Below are positions 13,112 through 26,100 of a stretch of 64,000 bases of DNA, in pieces. The position numbers and the translations under genes are program-made. This DNA is from Schistosoma mansoni. Lineage: Eukaryota > Platyhelminthes > Trematoda > Strigeidida > Schistosomatidae. The stretch is from the NCBI RefSeq assembly GCF_000237925.1, contig NC_031496.1, forward strand, positions 11,991,428-12,055,427. The letters run 5' to 3'. Under the pieces are notes generated by a model. That model did not search any database. It had not been told where the DNA came from and worked only from the letters and a program-made list of their open reading frames with translations. Position 1 is the stretch's first letter, and every line of letters starts with the position of its first letter.

Positions 13112-13563
13112 GTATCAGTAATAATAATAGTCAAGATCAGGATTGGCAACATACTAAACTAATTACAACATCACCATTACATTCAAATCAATTAATGACA
13201 AATGAATATAGTTTCAATAATAGTAATAATTTACAACATAGTAAATATATACAAAATTATAATAAATATAAAGAAGATACTACTAATAATGTAAAACAAA
13301 ATATTATACATTGTGTAAATCATAATATGTTACATAATAGTAATGATAATATTAGTATTAGTAATAGTAGTAATAGTAATAGTAGTGTAATAACCAATTC
13401 AAAAACTTGTACTCACTCAATAATTGATTCTGATTCACATGGTGTTGGTTTAACATTTTCACATGTTTATTGTCCACTTATATATAGAGAAAGTGATTTT
13501 GATGTGATATCAGTGGATGAAAATATTGAACAAGATGAACCAGAACCTAATTCATTTTTATGA
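11046..13563 (+). CDS. Neuropeptide (FMRFamide-like) class A GPCR, large terminal exon
   Basis: Last exon of a seven-transmembrane receptor expected at the plasma membrane of nerve or muscle cells, coupling a peptide ligand to G proteins. The exon opens after an acceptor (TTTGCTTGTAG) with one base completing a split codon, then reads in frame from 11,047. It encodes FRRFRIYLLYYNAY, then NISETASVWFTLVLSVERYL, i.e. TM3 ending in the ERY form of the DRY motif. This resembles invertebrate FMRFamide receptors. Counting from the Met at 11,206, TM4 is about residues 148-168, TM5 236-262, TM6 308-336 (with IPQ in place of the CWxP core) and TM7 357-381 with NFFVY replacing NPxxY. TM1 and TM2 lie in exons not found here. 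Two oddities are a loop of about 145 residues between ERY and TM4 and a C-terminal tail of about 395 residues rich in Asn and Ser. The ligand is unknown. Confidence 0.85.
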
Positions 13564-13960
13564 TTTAAAAAGTTAAGTATTATATGTTTATAATAGAAGA
13601 ATTATATTTTCATTCTGAATGGTATATCTAATATCAGAAGACTATAGTCTATGTAGCGTTAAAACATAGAAATACATAAACAAACTACATTGTGTATTCT
13701 AACATTACTCTGAACTACAAATACTTTGTATCGCGTTTCGATGTAGTTTGTTCATTTGTACTTTTACCTTAGACACCATCATCATCATCAATATGAGTAA
13801 ATTTCTCTCATTACTTCCTGATATATCGGTGAATTTTATAACAGATATGAATATGTATATACATTTCACTATGAATAATATTTATCGTATAATATACCCA
13901 TTCAAGTATATATAATCAGTGTAATGTTCTTTTTATTGAATTCATTCCTACTTCCAGAAA

Positions 13961-14186
13961 AATAAAAGTATTGACAAATATTTTTCTAAAGAAATATGGA
14001 TATATTTTTATGTTACCTGTAATCGGATTTTACTTTATAAACTCATTGTACGAGTATGACATTTTTGTAGTACAGTATTAAGTAGAGCCTTATTGTATTT
14101 TCTAAACTAGTCATAATTCTGTAAAGTATACGTATATATTTTAATAGAACCTGATTTATTCATCAGGTTATAAGCATTCAAATAAA
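13961..14186 (+). promoter_or_regulatory. Candidate polyadenylation signals of the GPCR gene
   Basis: AATAAA occurs at 13,961 and again at 14,181, about 400 and 620 bp after the receptor stop codon. Both are consensus signals; which one is used cannot be told. Confidence 0.4.
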
Positions 14187-14334
14187 ACTTATTGCAATGA
14201 ATGTATTTTCAATTTTTCTTAAAAGATAGATTGCTCTGCATTTTGTGGAGTTTAAACTTGAAATACAGACTAACAACGCTATACAGCGAAGATTTAAACA
14301 TTATTTACTTTAAAAATAAATAATATATTTGTAA

Positions 14335-14450
14335 TATCCCAATGAGTAGAAAAATTAGATTTTCTGACGTTTCGTGACTTAGTGTTAGCCACTTCTTCAG
14401 AGAATAAATAACCAAATTAACATTAATCCAAGTTTAAATAGTACAACGCA
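14335..14450. repeat. Possible Penelope-like or LTR terminal fragment
   Basis: The stretch GACGTTTCGTGACTTAGTG followed by CCACTTCTTCAGAG has the look of Penelope-like or other retroelement terminal repeats, but no coding part is present. The assignment is weak; the rest of 13,564-15,190 shows nothing recognisable. Confidence 0.25.
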
Positions 14451-15294
14451 ACAATCCAAGAATATTAGGTGATCAATCAAAAACAGGTCTGAATAAATCA
14501 ATGTCAAGTCATTTCATTTCGGTTAAAGTGATTCATAAGGGATATGTATGTAATTTTGTGTGTATGTATGCATTGTTAATGACGAAAAATGTGTGACCTT
14601 TGTAATGACAAGGGATAGAGTTTAATTTGTAATGTAATGGTGTGAAATTGTAAATAATATTAGATGTGCGTCATTTCGTATTACCTGATAGCTTGGATAT
14701 ACATTCATGGGGCAAATGATCACAAGCCTACAGAAAAAATGCGTCGTTCAAATGAGAATTCACCATAAAAACCCTGTATCACTGTGCGTTACAAAATAAA
14801 GGAACGTTGAAGAGTAACAAAGCATATCGAACATCAGGAAAAGTGGCCATGCGGAGGTAAAGTCAATTAGCAGGTATTAAACGGAACGACGTGATTAATG
14901 TTGAGGTATCACTAAGAACAACGAGCGATAGGCATCGAACGTTAACTAAAGTATGCGCAATCACTCCACATATAATTAATTACAAATACACAACTACTTC
15001 TTCTACCATTTACCACAAGCAGTAACAACTCTAACTTAAGGTAAAAGCAAAGCCTACTCAAAATACTTTAACTTAATCCAAGAATCGTCAACAAGTATGT
15101 ATACCAAAAATGCTACGCGCAACACAACAAATTACAGAACTACCACCTACTATACTATAGCAAATCAAACAGCCAATGAATATCGATACCATATTAGCTG
15201 AAAAGAAAAGCAAAAGGCTGAGTTAGATGATCAATTCATGATGTATATATATAAACCAATAAAAACAATGAACAAGTTAAATAAGCGTCAGCAG

Positions 15295-15445
15295 TCAACG
15301 TCGTTCTCTTGATAACGACCGACTATAGTGTCGGGGAGAAGAAGGAAGACGATATCGATCGTTCATTCTACGTGGTGACCGCCTGTCACGACCAGACGAG
15401 AAAGAACGAGAACGCCGTCCATTACGTCGCGGAGTAACCGATCGT
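15295..15445 (-). CDS. Extra copy 1 of the SRSF2 terminal RS-domain exon
   Basis: This is the leftmost of three copies of the last SRSF2 exon. On the minus strand it follows a TTTTCAG acceptor, starts with the single base that completes a split Arg codon, and reads 49 codons to TGA. The product is Arg/Ser-rich ([16 protein letters not shown], then [14 protein letters not shown]), as expected for the C-terminal part of an SR protein. Acceptor, frame and stop are intact. It could act as a distal alternative last exon or be an unused duplicate. Its distance to exon 2 is about 17 kb. Confidence 0.75.
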
Positions 15446-15850
15446 CTGAAAAGTTAAAAGTGAACTCATTTGCGAGAATACAGTTACACGAAAATAGTGA
15501 TAAATGATGCATGCAAGCGACACCAATAATTAAAAAGAGAAACAAAACAAATATGACAAGATAAATTGAAATACAGAGAGAATAATTAATCAGTTATGCC
15601 TACACTTATTACCAAGTAAAACACAATGATTAATCCACACAGTACACCACACATATACAAACCTCACCATCTGAAATTCTTCATACGGACTAACAAACAT
15701 CCCCATAAGATTGGTTCGCATAAAATATACAAATACTAGATAATCTCCACTCATGGTAGAATAAATCCTATCCTGATAGTATACTTCACATCGACAACGC
15801 TTTCTATTTGTCATCTCATCTCTATGGGATGTTCAAATGCTAGGCAATCA

Positions 15851-16012
15851 CCTGGTCAAACCCAAACGAACAATCCCTGATCAATCAAATCAATTTCTAT
15901 GAAAAACAAGTGTACAAACGGTACTAGAGGCATGTGAATACCATTAGCGACCGTCTACTTTAATATAGCATTTTGGGAGACCAGAACGATAATCCTGGTA
16001 CTATGAAAATGC
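15851..16012. repeat. Direct repeat of about 160 bp, left copy
   Basis: This segment recurs at 17,820-17,980, an offset of 1,969 bp. The two differ mainly at the left end (CAAACCCAAACGAACAATCC versus TGAACTCAGACGAACGATCC) and by AATCC versus ATCC inside the hairpin. It is the substrate for the crossover that made the inner module duplication. Confidence 0.85.
15968..16012 (-). ncRNA. Hairpin type H1 (first of 8 copies)
   Basis: On the minus strand the 45-nt segment folds with outer stem GCATTTT/AAAATGC and inner stem ACCAG/CTGGT, which extends by AG/CT past a bulged T. Copies: 20,656-20,700; 22,625-22,669; 27,313-27,357; 29,282-29,326; and, one base shorter, 17,937-17,980; 24,594-24,637; 31,251-31,294. 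A U-rich ATTTTTGTG lies directly 5' in the longer form. A structured intronic RNA is inferred, not shown; no known RNA family was recognised. Confidence 0.5.
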
Positions 16013-16100
16013 ACAAAAATCTAACATCTGAATCTGCAACTTTGTAGGAGAGATTCACAGTAGACAGTAGTTTTGTCAACAAATCAATCCTTTCAATATA

Positions 16101-16144
16101 GCATTCCTAGTACACCCGACTACAGTCAGGCTCTAGCGGAATGC
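16101..16144 (-). ncRNA. Hairpin type H2 (first of 5 copies)
   Basis: The minus-strand fold has outer stem GCATTCC/GGAATGC, a middle CTAG/CTAG and inner stem CCTGAC/GTCGGG around loop TGTA. The inner stem has one G:U pair on this strand that would be a C:A mismatch on the other. Copies: 20,789-20,832; 22,758-22,801; 27,446-27,489; 29,415-29,458. It follows the same flank pattern as H1 and H3 (AATGCTATATT just 3'). Confidence 0.5.
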
Positions 16145-17819
16145 ACAAAAATAAATCATGTGTCATTATGTAGGAGCAATTTTAACGGGATGCGATGCAC
16201 ACCGCCAGTGATTGCTACGTCCATTTTGGCATCACTGAAGCACTAGGCTTATTAACCAGCCTTTGTCAGATGCCCTTTATTAAACATTCACTAAACGCTT
16301 CATTAGGCAGGCATAAATCCAACAGACCAAAGCCCATAACTGATCTCTTGCCACATCCATTCACGCCACCGAATAAAAACTTACCCTGCATTCTCTCACT
16401 TTCACATCAACACCCGCTCACCCTCCTTCTTCTTTTATTACTTCTACAACTACTTATACGGTATTCGCCAACAAATTCATTGCTCAATCAAATTGTCTTG
16501 ACGTAAATAAAAACAGCAACTTCATTAATCGAGGCCCTACATTTGGCAGTTGTACCCTTAAAAAGCTTAAAAATAACACGTTGCACACATCCGAAAGGCA
16601 TGATGCCCACTTGAAACACAAAATGGGTGACAACCAGTTATCAATTCATTAGCTGAGCACAAGCAACATGTCACATAAGCACAACAATACATTATCCGAC
16701 TTTCCCACAAATTGTAAAACACCGTCACAGCTTCTCTATACATCATCAAAATCTAAATAAGTCCTGGTCGCGACCACGACTACAACGTAACTCGACAAGG
16801 GTCCTTCTCCTATCAATCGTACAACTCAGTGCAGTGAAACGTCACTGAACATGGCTCAGAATAAAAGCCAGTGGTGATTATTTGGTAGTCCTGTCATCGC
16901 ATTTACAGGACTTCCACAGCACTTCCGTCTCTTTAAACACCATTTTCACTTCGTATCGTATGGTGCGTTTCCTAGCACTCAATTGTACCAAACACGTTAC
17001 GTGTCACAAATAAATAACACATAATCAAATCTGCACAGACACCCACTTCGATGAAAGGAGCTTAATTCCCAACAAATGAACGATCATATGACTCAGTGGA
17101 AACTGACAACCAACTAACACCATTCTACTACATTGATCCCGAGTGAAAACTGCACGACGCTTACAAGCGGTCGACACCATCACTCAAACTATTAGTCGGT
17201 AGAACAAACACATACTTTTCTCCACTCTCTCCATCTACTCATGATCTCGTGTGTCGAATCCGCCGACTTATACACCAACAAAACAATTCCTGATTAACGT
17301 GAAACATATGAACGCATAATGCAAATTCTTGCGAAAATCTAACACTCCTCTAGCAGCACAATCCAAGACAAAATGTTCAACACATACATACCTGCCTTCA
17401 TTAATCCAACAACACTTTGGTTCATATACACAAACCGTCTGACATCCATTATTCACATAACACTATTGGTGACTACACTAGTGACGACAACCAACTACAA
17501 CCGACATGAACACATCCCCATTCAGTAGCTACACCGAGTTAGACAGAACCACTCAATACTAAACTAAACGATATTAGGCATCGTCCACGTCCCTCATGGC
17601 TATCAAACACTAGTTTGTTCAGAAACATTTGACAGGCAAACGCTCAATCACATCACGTATAACACCACAGACACTTCATTACAATTCAGGCGCAATACAC
17701 TCAACATTAGAGCAGTCAGTCATATCCCACTTCTCATGTCGTTGTGACAACTGCTACTTACATACAAGCAACATTATCGAATCACACTCTGCACAATCTA
17801 GGGTAAGTAAATCCCACAA

Positions 17820-17980
17820 CCTGGTTGAACTCAGACGAACGATCCCTGATCAATCAAATCAATTTCTATGAAAAACAAGTGTACAAACGGTACTAGAGGC
17901 ATGTGAATACCATTAGCGACCGTCTACTTTAATATAGCATTTTGGGAGACCAGAACGATATCCTGGTACTATGAAAATGC
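17820..17980. repeat. Direct repeat of about 160 bp, right copy
   Basis: Partner of 15,851-16,012. It carries the short H1 form (17,937-17,980) and is followed by H3 rather than H2. Confidence 0.85.
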
Positions 17981-18214
17981 AACACGAATCACCAACCATG
18001 TTTACAGAGACTTGTAACAAACATAAGTACATGCTACTGCACAAACTCCGAGATGGGAAACGTCAATGACTACTGTTTATTCTAATCTACCACTGTTAGA
18101 AACTAGAACCGTACACACATTCTACACAAACACAGAAGACCCTATAGAGAACAAACAATGTAGGAGCTATTTGAGAAGCAAAATTACCTCCACAAATTCA
18201 CTCCTTTTAATGTA

Positions 18215-18258
18215 GCATCCTTCTGACACCTGACCAGAGTCAGGCTCTATTAGAATGC
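18215..18258 (-). ncRNA. Hairpin type H3 (first of 3 copies)
   Basis: The minus-strand fold has outer stem GCATTCT/AGGATGC with one T:G pair, and inner stem CCTGAC/GTCAGG around a four-base loop. Copies: 24,872-24,915 and 31,529-31,572. A further fragment of the family, without a full stem, may be the GGAATATAGCATTTACG site near 18,851. Confidence 0.5.
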
Positions 18259-19982
18259 GAGGCGAATTACAACCACATTTCTAAACCTAACAAAACTGCT
18301 CGCAACTAGTGCACGACTACGCAATCCGGCTAGATGAGTCAAGCTTACACTTACCAAACCAAAGACATTACATAGAACACAAACAATGGAAACCCGGGTA
18401 GCCTGGAAACAATTTTGCGCAGTCTACTACTTCATACTTAGGCGACTGATGCTGCAACTGCGTAATAGAAACATTAACGATAAATAAAAGGTCAACAAAA
18501 TTAAGCCTTCTAGACACCATCTATCTTTTGACTCGACACTCAGAACTGACGTGCATTGTCGAAACAACCACTTTATCCCAACACAACAGACCCTACCCAA
18601 CGCATCATTGTGATCGCTGACTTGTTTCGACATTCATACATGCAATCTGTATATATATCCATGATACTTCGTTACATTCAGTGCTGCGATCTCATTTGAC
18701 AATTCATCCCGAAGAGATCAACCCACAGTCAACACCTGAACATGAAACCGACACATCAACCTAGAAACACTATGCCAAGCACTTGTCCTTTGTTGGCAAC
18801 CTACAACAAACTGTCCTCATAGACAAACTCCAGTCTGATCTTTATTCGATGGAATATAGCATTTACGCATTTCCAAAATAGATACATCCCATCATCTCTA
18901 TCGATGTTCAAGTCAGTCAGCATAAAATTTAGTTTAACTTAGACTAATAAACTAGTTAGCATCAACATTTAAATACATAAAGCATACTATCAGGCTACTG
19001 AATAAGCCATCAAACACACGAAGACCCCCTTAAACTAAGCATATGAAGTATGTGGCGTAACCCATTTATTAAGCACAGGCTTATAAACTCGACTTTGAGT
19101 CGCACTGTTTGTGTGAAAGCTAGTGATACTACCCGACTTCCCCAAACATAAGTGAGGTGGGGTTAGAACCCGCAACTTATCGGTTGAAATGTACTTACAA
19201 TATTGAAACAACCATGTTCAGCGCATTGTCAAAACATTGCATTGCAATCACGATGACTGGTACGATACGATACGTTACATACTCAACGCACAATAGAAGG
19301 CCGACGTGAAATGCCTTACCGAAGGCGCGAATTCTTCGGACTTCACAATACGGTTATCTGTTATATATTTTGGAAAATGTTTTATCAATTACTCCAGTGG
19401 CTTACCGTACGCATCAGGATAACCAGAATCTAGACCCGAAGAACGGGGTTAGAACCACCACTTTTCGGCAATCCTGCTGCAGTCATGTAACCACGCCCAC
19501 AGCTCACACACCCACCAGCATGAGCAACCTTGGTTGTCAACGCCAAATGTCCGCAAGCAAATTCTGTTCACGCTTTGAGATTTGACTATCTTGGTTACTC
19601 TGTAGAGCAACCTTTAGACCTACACCGACTAATCCCCATAACACAATGTGTGAACAGCTACAGCACCACAGCAAAACCTGCTAGTCTCACCACCAGACAG
19701 CCGCTTTGCCGGAAAGATTTAACTGCACACCAGCACAACTATGTTTCCAGATTAACAGCTAAACTCCGAGTTAAAAATCTGCAAACAGCTAACTGATCAA
19801 AACTGTCACGCCTGACACTGCGAACAACAGCAATCTCCCATGTATCAGCATAGCATACAGGCAATCCATATTGGCAGGATATTAGCTGATAAGAAAAGCA
19901 AAAGGCTGAGTTAGATGATCAATTCATGATGTATATATATAAACCAATAAAAACAATGAACAAGTTAAATAAGCGTCAGCAG

Positions 19983-20133
19983 TCAACGTCGTTCTCTTGA
20001 TAACGACCGACTATAGTGTCGGGGAGAAGAAGGAAGACGATATCGATCGTTCATTCTACGTGGTGACCGCCTGTCACGACCAGACGAGAAAGAACGAGAA
20101 CGCCGTCCATTACGTCGCAGAGTAACCGATCGT
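19983..20133 (-). CDS. Extra copy 2 of the SRSF2 terminal RS-domain exon
   Basis: Second copy of the last exon, 4,688 bp right of copy 1, with acceptor, frame and TGA intact. It differs by one base that changes the fifth full codon from Pro (CCG) to Leu (CTG); the other two copies keep Pro. Confidence 0.75.
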
Positions 20134-23100
20134 CTGAAAAGTTAAAAGTGAACTCATTTGCGAGAATACAGTTACACGAAAATAGTGATAAATGATGCAT
20201 GCAAGCGACACCAATAATTAAAAAGAGAAACAAAACAAATATGACAAGATAAATTGAAATACAGAGAGAATAATTAATCAGTTATGCCTACACTTATTAC
20301 CAAGTAAAACACAATGATTAATCCACACAGTACACCACACATATACAAACCTCACCATCTGAAATTCTTCATACGGACTAACAAACATCCCCATAAGATT
20401 GGTTCGCATAAAATATACAAATACTAGATAATCTCCACTCATGGTAGAATAAATCCTATCCTGATAGTATACTTCACATCGACAACGCTTTCTATTTGTC
20501 ATCTCATCTCTATGGGATGTTCAAATGCTAGGCAATCACCTGGTCAAACCCAAACGAACAATCCCTGATCAATCAAATCAATTTCTATGAAAAACAAGTG
20601 TACAAACGGTACTAGAGGCATGTGAATACCATTAGCGACCGTCTACTTTAATATAGCATTTTGGGAGACCAGAACGATAATCCTGGTACTATGAAAATGC
20701 ACAAAAATCTAACATCTGAATCTGCAACTTTGTAGGAGAGATTCACAGTAGACAGTAGTTTTGTCAACAAATCAATCCTTTCAATATAGCATTCCTAGAA
20801 CACCCGACTACAGTCAGGCTCTAGCGGAATGCACAAAAATAAATCATGTGTCATTATGTAGGAGCAATTTTAACGGGATGCGATGCACACCGCCAGTGAT
20901 TGCTACGTCCATTTTGGCATCACTGAAGCACTAGGCTTATTAACCAGCCTTTGTCAGATGCCCTTTATTAAACATTCACTAAACGCTTCATTAGGCAGGC
21001 ATAAATCCAACAGACCAAAGCCCATAACTGATCTCTTGCCACATCCATTCACGCCACCGAATAAAAACTTACCCTGCATTCTCTCACTTTCACATCAACA
21101 CCCGCTCACCCTCCTTCTTCTTTTATTACTTCTACAACTACTTATACGGTATTCGCCAACAAATTCATTGCTCAATCAAATTGTCTTGACGTAAATAAAA
21201 ACAGCAACTTCATTAATCGAGGCCCTACATTTGGCAGTTGTACCCTTAAAAAGCTTAAAAATAACACGTTGCACACATCCGAAAGGCATGATGCCCACTT
21301 GAAACACAAAATGGGTGACAACCAGTTATCAATTCATTAGCTGAGCACAAGCAACATGTCACATAAGCACAACAATACATTATCCGACTTTCCCACAAAT
21401 TGTAAAACACCGTCACAGCTTCTCTATACATCATCAAAATCTAAATAAGTCCTGGTCGCGACCACGACTACAACGTAACTCGACAAGGGTCCTTCTCCTA
21501 TCAATCGTACAACTCAGTGCAGTGAAACGTCACTGAACATGGCTCAGAATAAAAGCCAGTGGTGATTATTTGGTAGTCCTGTCATCGCATTTACAGGACT
21601 TCCACAGCACTTCCGTCTCTTTAAACACCATTTTCACTTCGTATCGTATGGTGCGTTTCCTAGCACTCAATTGTACCAAACACGTTACGTGTCACAAATA
21701 AATAACACATAATCAAATCTGCACAGACACCCACTTCGATGAAAGGAGCTTAATTCCCAACAAATGAACGATCATATGACTCAGTGGAAACTGACAACCA
21801 ACTAACACCATTCTACTACATTGATCCCGAGTGAAAACTGCACGACGCTTACAAGCGGTCGACACCATCACTCAAACTATTAGTCGGTAGAACAAACACA
21901 TACTTTTCTCCACTCTCTCCATCTACTCATGATCTCGTGTGTCGAATCCGCCGACTTATACACCAACAAAACAATTCCTGATTAACGTGAAACATATGAA
22001 CGCATAATGCAAATTCTTGCGAAAATCTAACACTCCTCTAGCAGCACAATCCAAGACAAAATGTTCAACACATACATACCTGCCTTCATTAATCCAACAA
22101 CACTTTGGTTCATATACACAAACCGTCTGACATCCATTATTCACATAACACTATTGGTGACTACACTAGTGACGACAACCAACTACAACCGACATGAACA
22201 CATCCCCATTCAGTAGCTACACCGAGTTAGACAGAACCACTCAATACTAAACTAAACGATATTAGGCATCGTCCACGTCCCTCATGGCTATCAAACACTA
22301 GTTTGTTCAGAAACATTTGACAGGCAAACGCTCAATCACATCACGTATAACACCACAGACACTTCATTACAATTCAGGCGCAATACACTCAACATTAGAG
22401 CAGTCAGTCATATCCCACTTCTCATGTCGTTGTGACAACTGCTACTTACATACAAGCAACATTATCGAATCACACTCTGCACAATCTAGGGTAAGTAAAT
22501 CCCACAACCTGGTTGAACTCAGACGAACGATCCCTGATCAATCAAATCAATTTCTATGAAAAACAAGTGTACAAACGGTACTAGAGGTATGTGAATACCA
22601 TTAGCGACCGTCTACTTTAATATAGCATTTTGGGAGACCAGAACGATAATCCTGGTACTATGAAAATGCACAAAAATCTAACATCTGAATCTGCAACTTT
22701 GTAGGAGAGATTCACAGTAGACAGTAGTTTTGTCAACAAATCAATCCTTTCAATATAGCATTCCTAGAACACCCGACTACAGTCAGGCTCTAGCGGAATG
22801 CACAAAAATAAATCATGTGTCATTATGTAGGAGCAATTTTAACGGGATGCGATGCACACCGCCAGTGATTGCTACGTCCATTTTGGCATCACTGAAGCAC
22901 TAGGCTTATTAACCAGCCTTTGTCAGATGCCCTTTATTAAACATTCACTAAACGCTTCATTAGGCAGGCATAAATCCAACAGACCAAAGCCCATAACTGA
23001 TCTCTTGCCACATCCATTCACGCCACCGAATAAAAACTTACCCTGCATTCTCTCACTTTCACATCAACACCCGCTCACCCTCCTTCTTCTTTTATTACTT

Positions 23101-26100
23101 CTACAACTACTTATACGGTATTCGCCAACAAATTCATTGCTCAATCAAATTGTCTTGACGTAAATAAAAACAGCAACTTCATTAATCGAGGCCCTACATT
23201 TGGCAGTTGTACCCTTAAAAAGCTTAAAAATAACACGTTGCACACATCCGAAAGGCATGATGCCCACTTGAAACACAAAATGGGTGACAACCAGTTATCA
23301 ATTCATTAGCTGAGCACAAGCAACATGTCACATAAGCACAACAATACATTATCCGACTTTCCCACAAATTGTAAAACACCGTCACAGCTTCTCTATACAT
23401 CATCAAAATCTAAATAAGTCCTGGTCGCGACCACGACTACAACGTAACTCGACAAGGGTCCTTCTCCTATCAATCGTACAACTCAGTGCAGTGAAACGTC
23501 ACTGAACATGGCTCAGAATAAAAGCCAGTGGTGATTATTTGGTAGTCCTGTCATCGCATTTACAGGACTTCCACAGCACTTCCGTCTCTTTAAACACCAT
23601 TTTCACTTCGTATCGTATGGTGCGTTTCCTAGCACTCAATTGTACCAAACACGTTACGTGTCACAAATAAATAACACATAATCAAATCTGCACAGACACC
23701 CACTTCGATGAAAGGAGCTTAATTCCCAACAAATGAACGATCATATGACTCAGTGGAAACTGACAACCAACTAACACCATTCTACTACATTGATCCCGAG
23801 TGAAAACTGCACGACGCTTACAAGCGGTCGACACCATCACTCAAACTATTAGTCGGTAGAACAAACACATACTTTTCTCCACTCTCTCCATCTACTCATG
23901 ATCTCGTGTGTCGAATCCGCCGACTTATACACCAACAAAACAATTCCTGATTAACGTGAAACATATGAACGCATAATGCAAATTCTTGCGAAAATCTAAC
24001 ACTCCTCTAGCAGCACAATCCAAGACAAAATGTTCAACACATACATACCTGCCTTCATTAATCTAACAACACTTTGGTTCATATACACAAACCGTCTGAC
24101 ATCCATTATTCACATAACACTATTGGTGACTACACTAGTGACGACAACCAACTACAACCGACATGAACACATCCCCATTCAGTAGCTACACCGAGTTAGA
24201 CAGAACCACTCAATACTAAACTAAACGATATTAGGCATCGTCCACGTCCCTCATGGCTATCAAACACTAGTTTGTTCAGAAACATTTGACAGGCAAACGC
24301 TCAATCACATCACGTATAACACCACAGACACTTCATTACAATTCAGGCGCAATACACTCAACATTAGAGCAGTCAGTCATATCCCACTTCTCATGTCGTT
24401 GTGACAACTGCTACTTACATACAAGCAACATTATCGAATCACACTCTGCACAATCTAGGGTAAGTAAATCCCACAACCTGGTTGAACTCAGACGAACGAT
24501 CCCTGATCAATCAAATCAATTTCTATGAAAAACAAGTGTACAAACGGTACTAGAGGCATGTGAATACCATTAGCGACCGTCTACTTTAATATAGCATTTT
24601 GGGAGACCAGAACGATATCCTGGTACTATGAAAATGCAACACGAATCACCAACCATGTTTACAGAGACTTGTAACAAACATAAGTACATGCTACTGCACA
24701 AACTCCGAGATGGGAAACGTCAATGACTACTGTTTATTCTAATCTACCACTGTTAGAAACTAGAACCGTACACACATTCTACACAAACACAGAAGACCCT
24801 ATAGAGAACAAACAATGTAGGAGCTATTTGAGAAGCAAAATTACCTCCACAAATTCACTCCTTTTAATGTAGCATCCTTCTGACACCTGACCAGAGTCAG
24901 GCTCTATTAGAATGCGAGGCGAATTACAACCACATTTCTAAACCTAACAAAACTGCTCGCAACTAGTGCACGACTACGCAATCCGGCTAGATGAGTCAAG
25001 CTTACACTTACCAAACCAAAGACATTACATAGAACACAAACAATGGAAACCCGGGTAGCCTGGAAACAATTTTGCGCAGTCTACTACTTCATACTTAGGC
25101 GACTGATGCTGCAATTGCGTAATAGAAACATTAACGATAAATAAAAGGTCAACAAAATTAAGCCTTCTAGACACCATCTATCTTTTGACTCGACACTCAG
25201 AACTGACGTGCATTGTCGAAACAACCACTTTATCCCAACACAACAGACCCTACCCAACGCATCATTGTGATCGCTGACTTGTTTCGACATTCATACATGC
25301 AATCTGTATATATATCCATGATACTTCGTTACATTCAGTGCTGCGATCTCATTTGACAATTCATCCCGAAGAGATCAACCCACAGTCAACACCTGAACAT
25401 GAAACCGACACATCAACCTAGAAACACTATGCCAAGCACTTGTCCTTTGTTGGCAACCTACAACAAACTGTCCTCATAGACAAACTCCAGTCTGATCTTT
25501 ATTCGATGGAATATAGCATTTACGCATTTCCAAAATAGATACATCCCATCATCTCTATCGATGTTCAAGTCAGTCAGCATAAAATTTAGTTAAACTTAGA
25601 CTAATAAACTAGTTAGCATCAACATTTAAATACATAAAGCATACTATCAGGCTACTGAATAAGCCATCAAACACACGAAGACCCCCTTAAACTAAGCATA
25701 TGAAGTATGTGGCGTAACCCATTTATTAAGCACAGGCTTATAAACTCGACTTTGAGTCGCACTGTTTGTGTGAAAGCTAGTGATACTACCCGACTTCCCC
25801 AAACATAAGTGAGGTGGGGTTAGAACCCGCAACTTATCGGTTGAAATGTACTTACAATATTGAAACAACCATGTTCAGCGCATTGTCAAAACATTGCATT
25901 GCAATCACGATGACTGGTACGATACGATACGTTACATACTCAACGCACAATAGAAGGCCGACGTGAAATGCCTTACCGAAGGCGCGAATTCTTCGGACTT
26001 CACAATACGGTTATCTGTTATATATTTTGGAAAATGTTTTATCAATTACTCCAGTGGCTTACCGTACGCATCAGGATAACCAGAATCTAGACCCGAAGAA

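Noticed and set aside
15590-15814. A 74-codon minus-strand frame next to the RS exon
   Set aside because: No splice-phase fit with SRSF2 exons and no SR-like composition; treated as intron sequence.
15968-16144. H1/H2 as microRNA precursors
   Set aside because: The stems total only 44-45 nt with internal bulges, and the arms do not extend into paired flanks.
16195-16506. A 103-codon plus-strand frame repeated five times in the array
   Set aside because: Identical in every copy simply because the DNA is, with low-complexity Leu runs and no domain; it lies antisense in the SRSF2 intron.
17268-17456. Cys-rich 62-codon minus-strand frame in the first two modules, possible micro-exon gene product
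   Set aside because: A single C-to-T change removes it from the other modules, no signal peptide pattern is clear and no splice chain was found.
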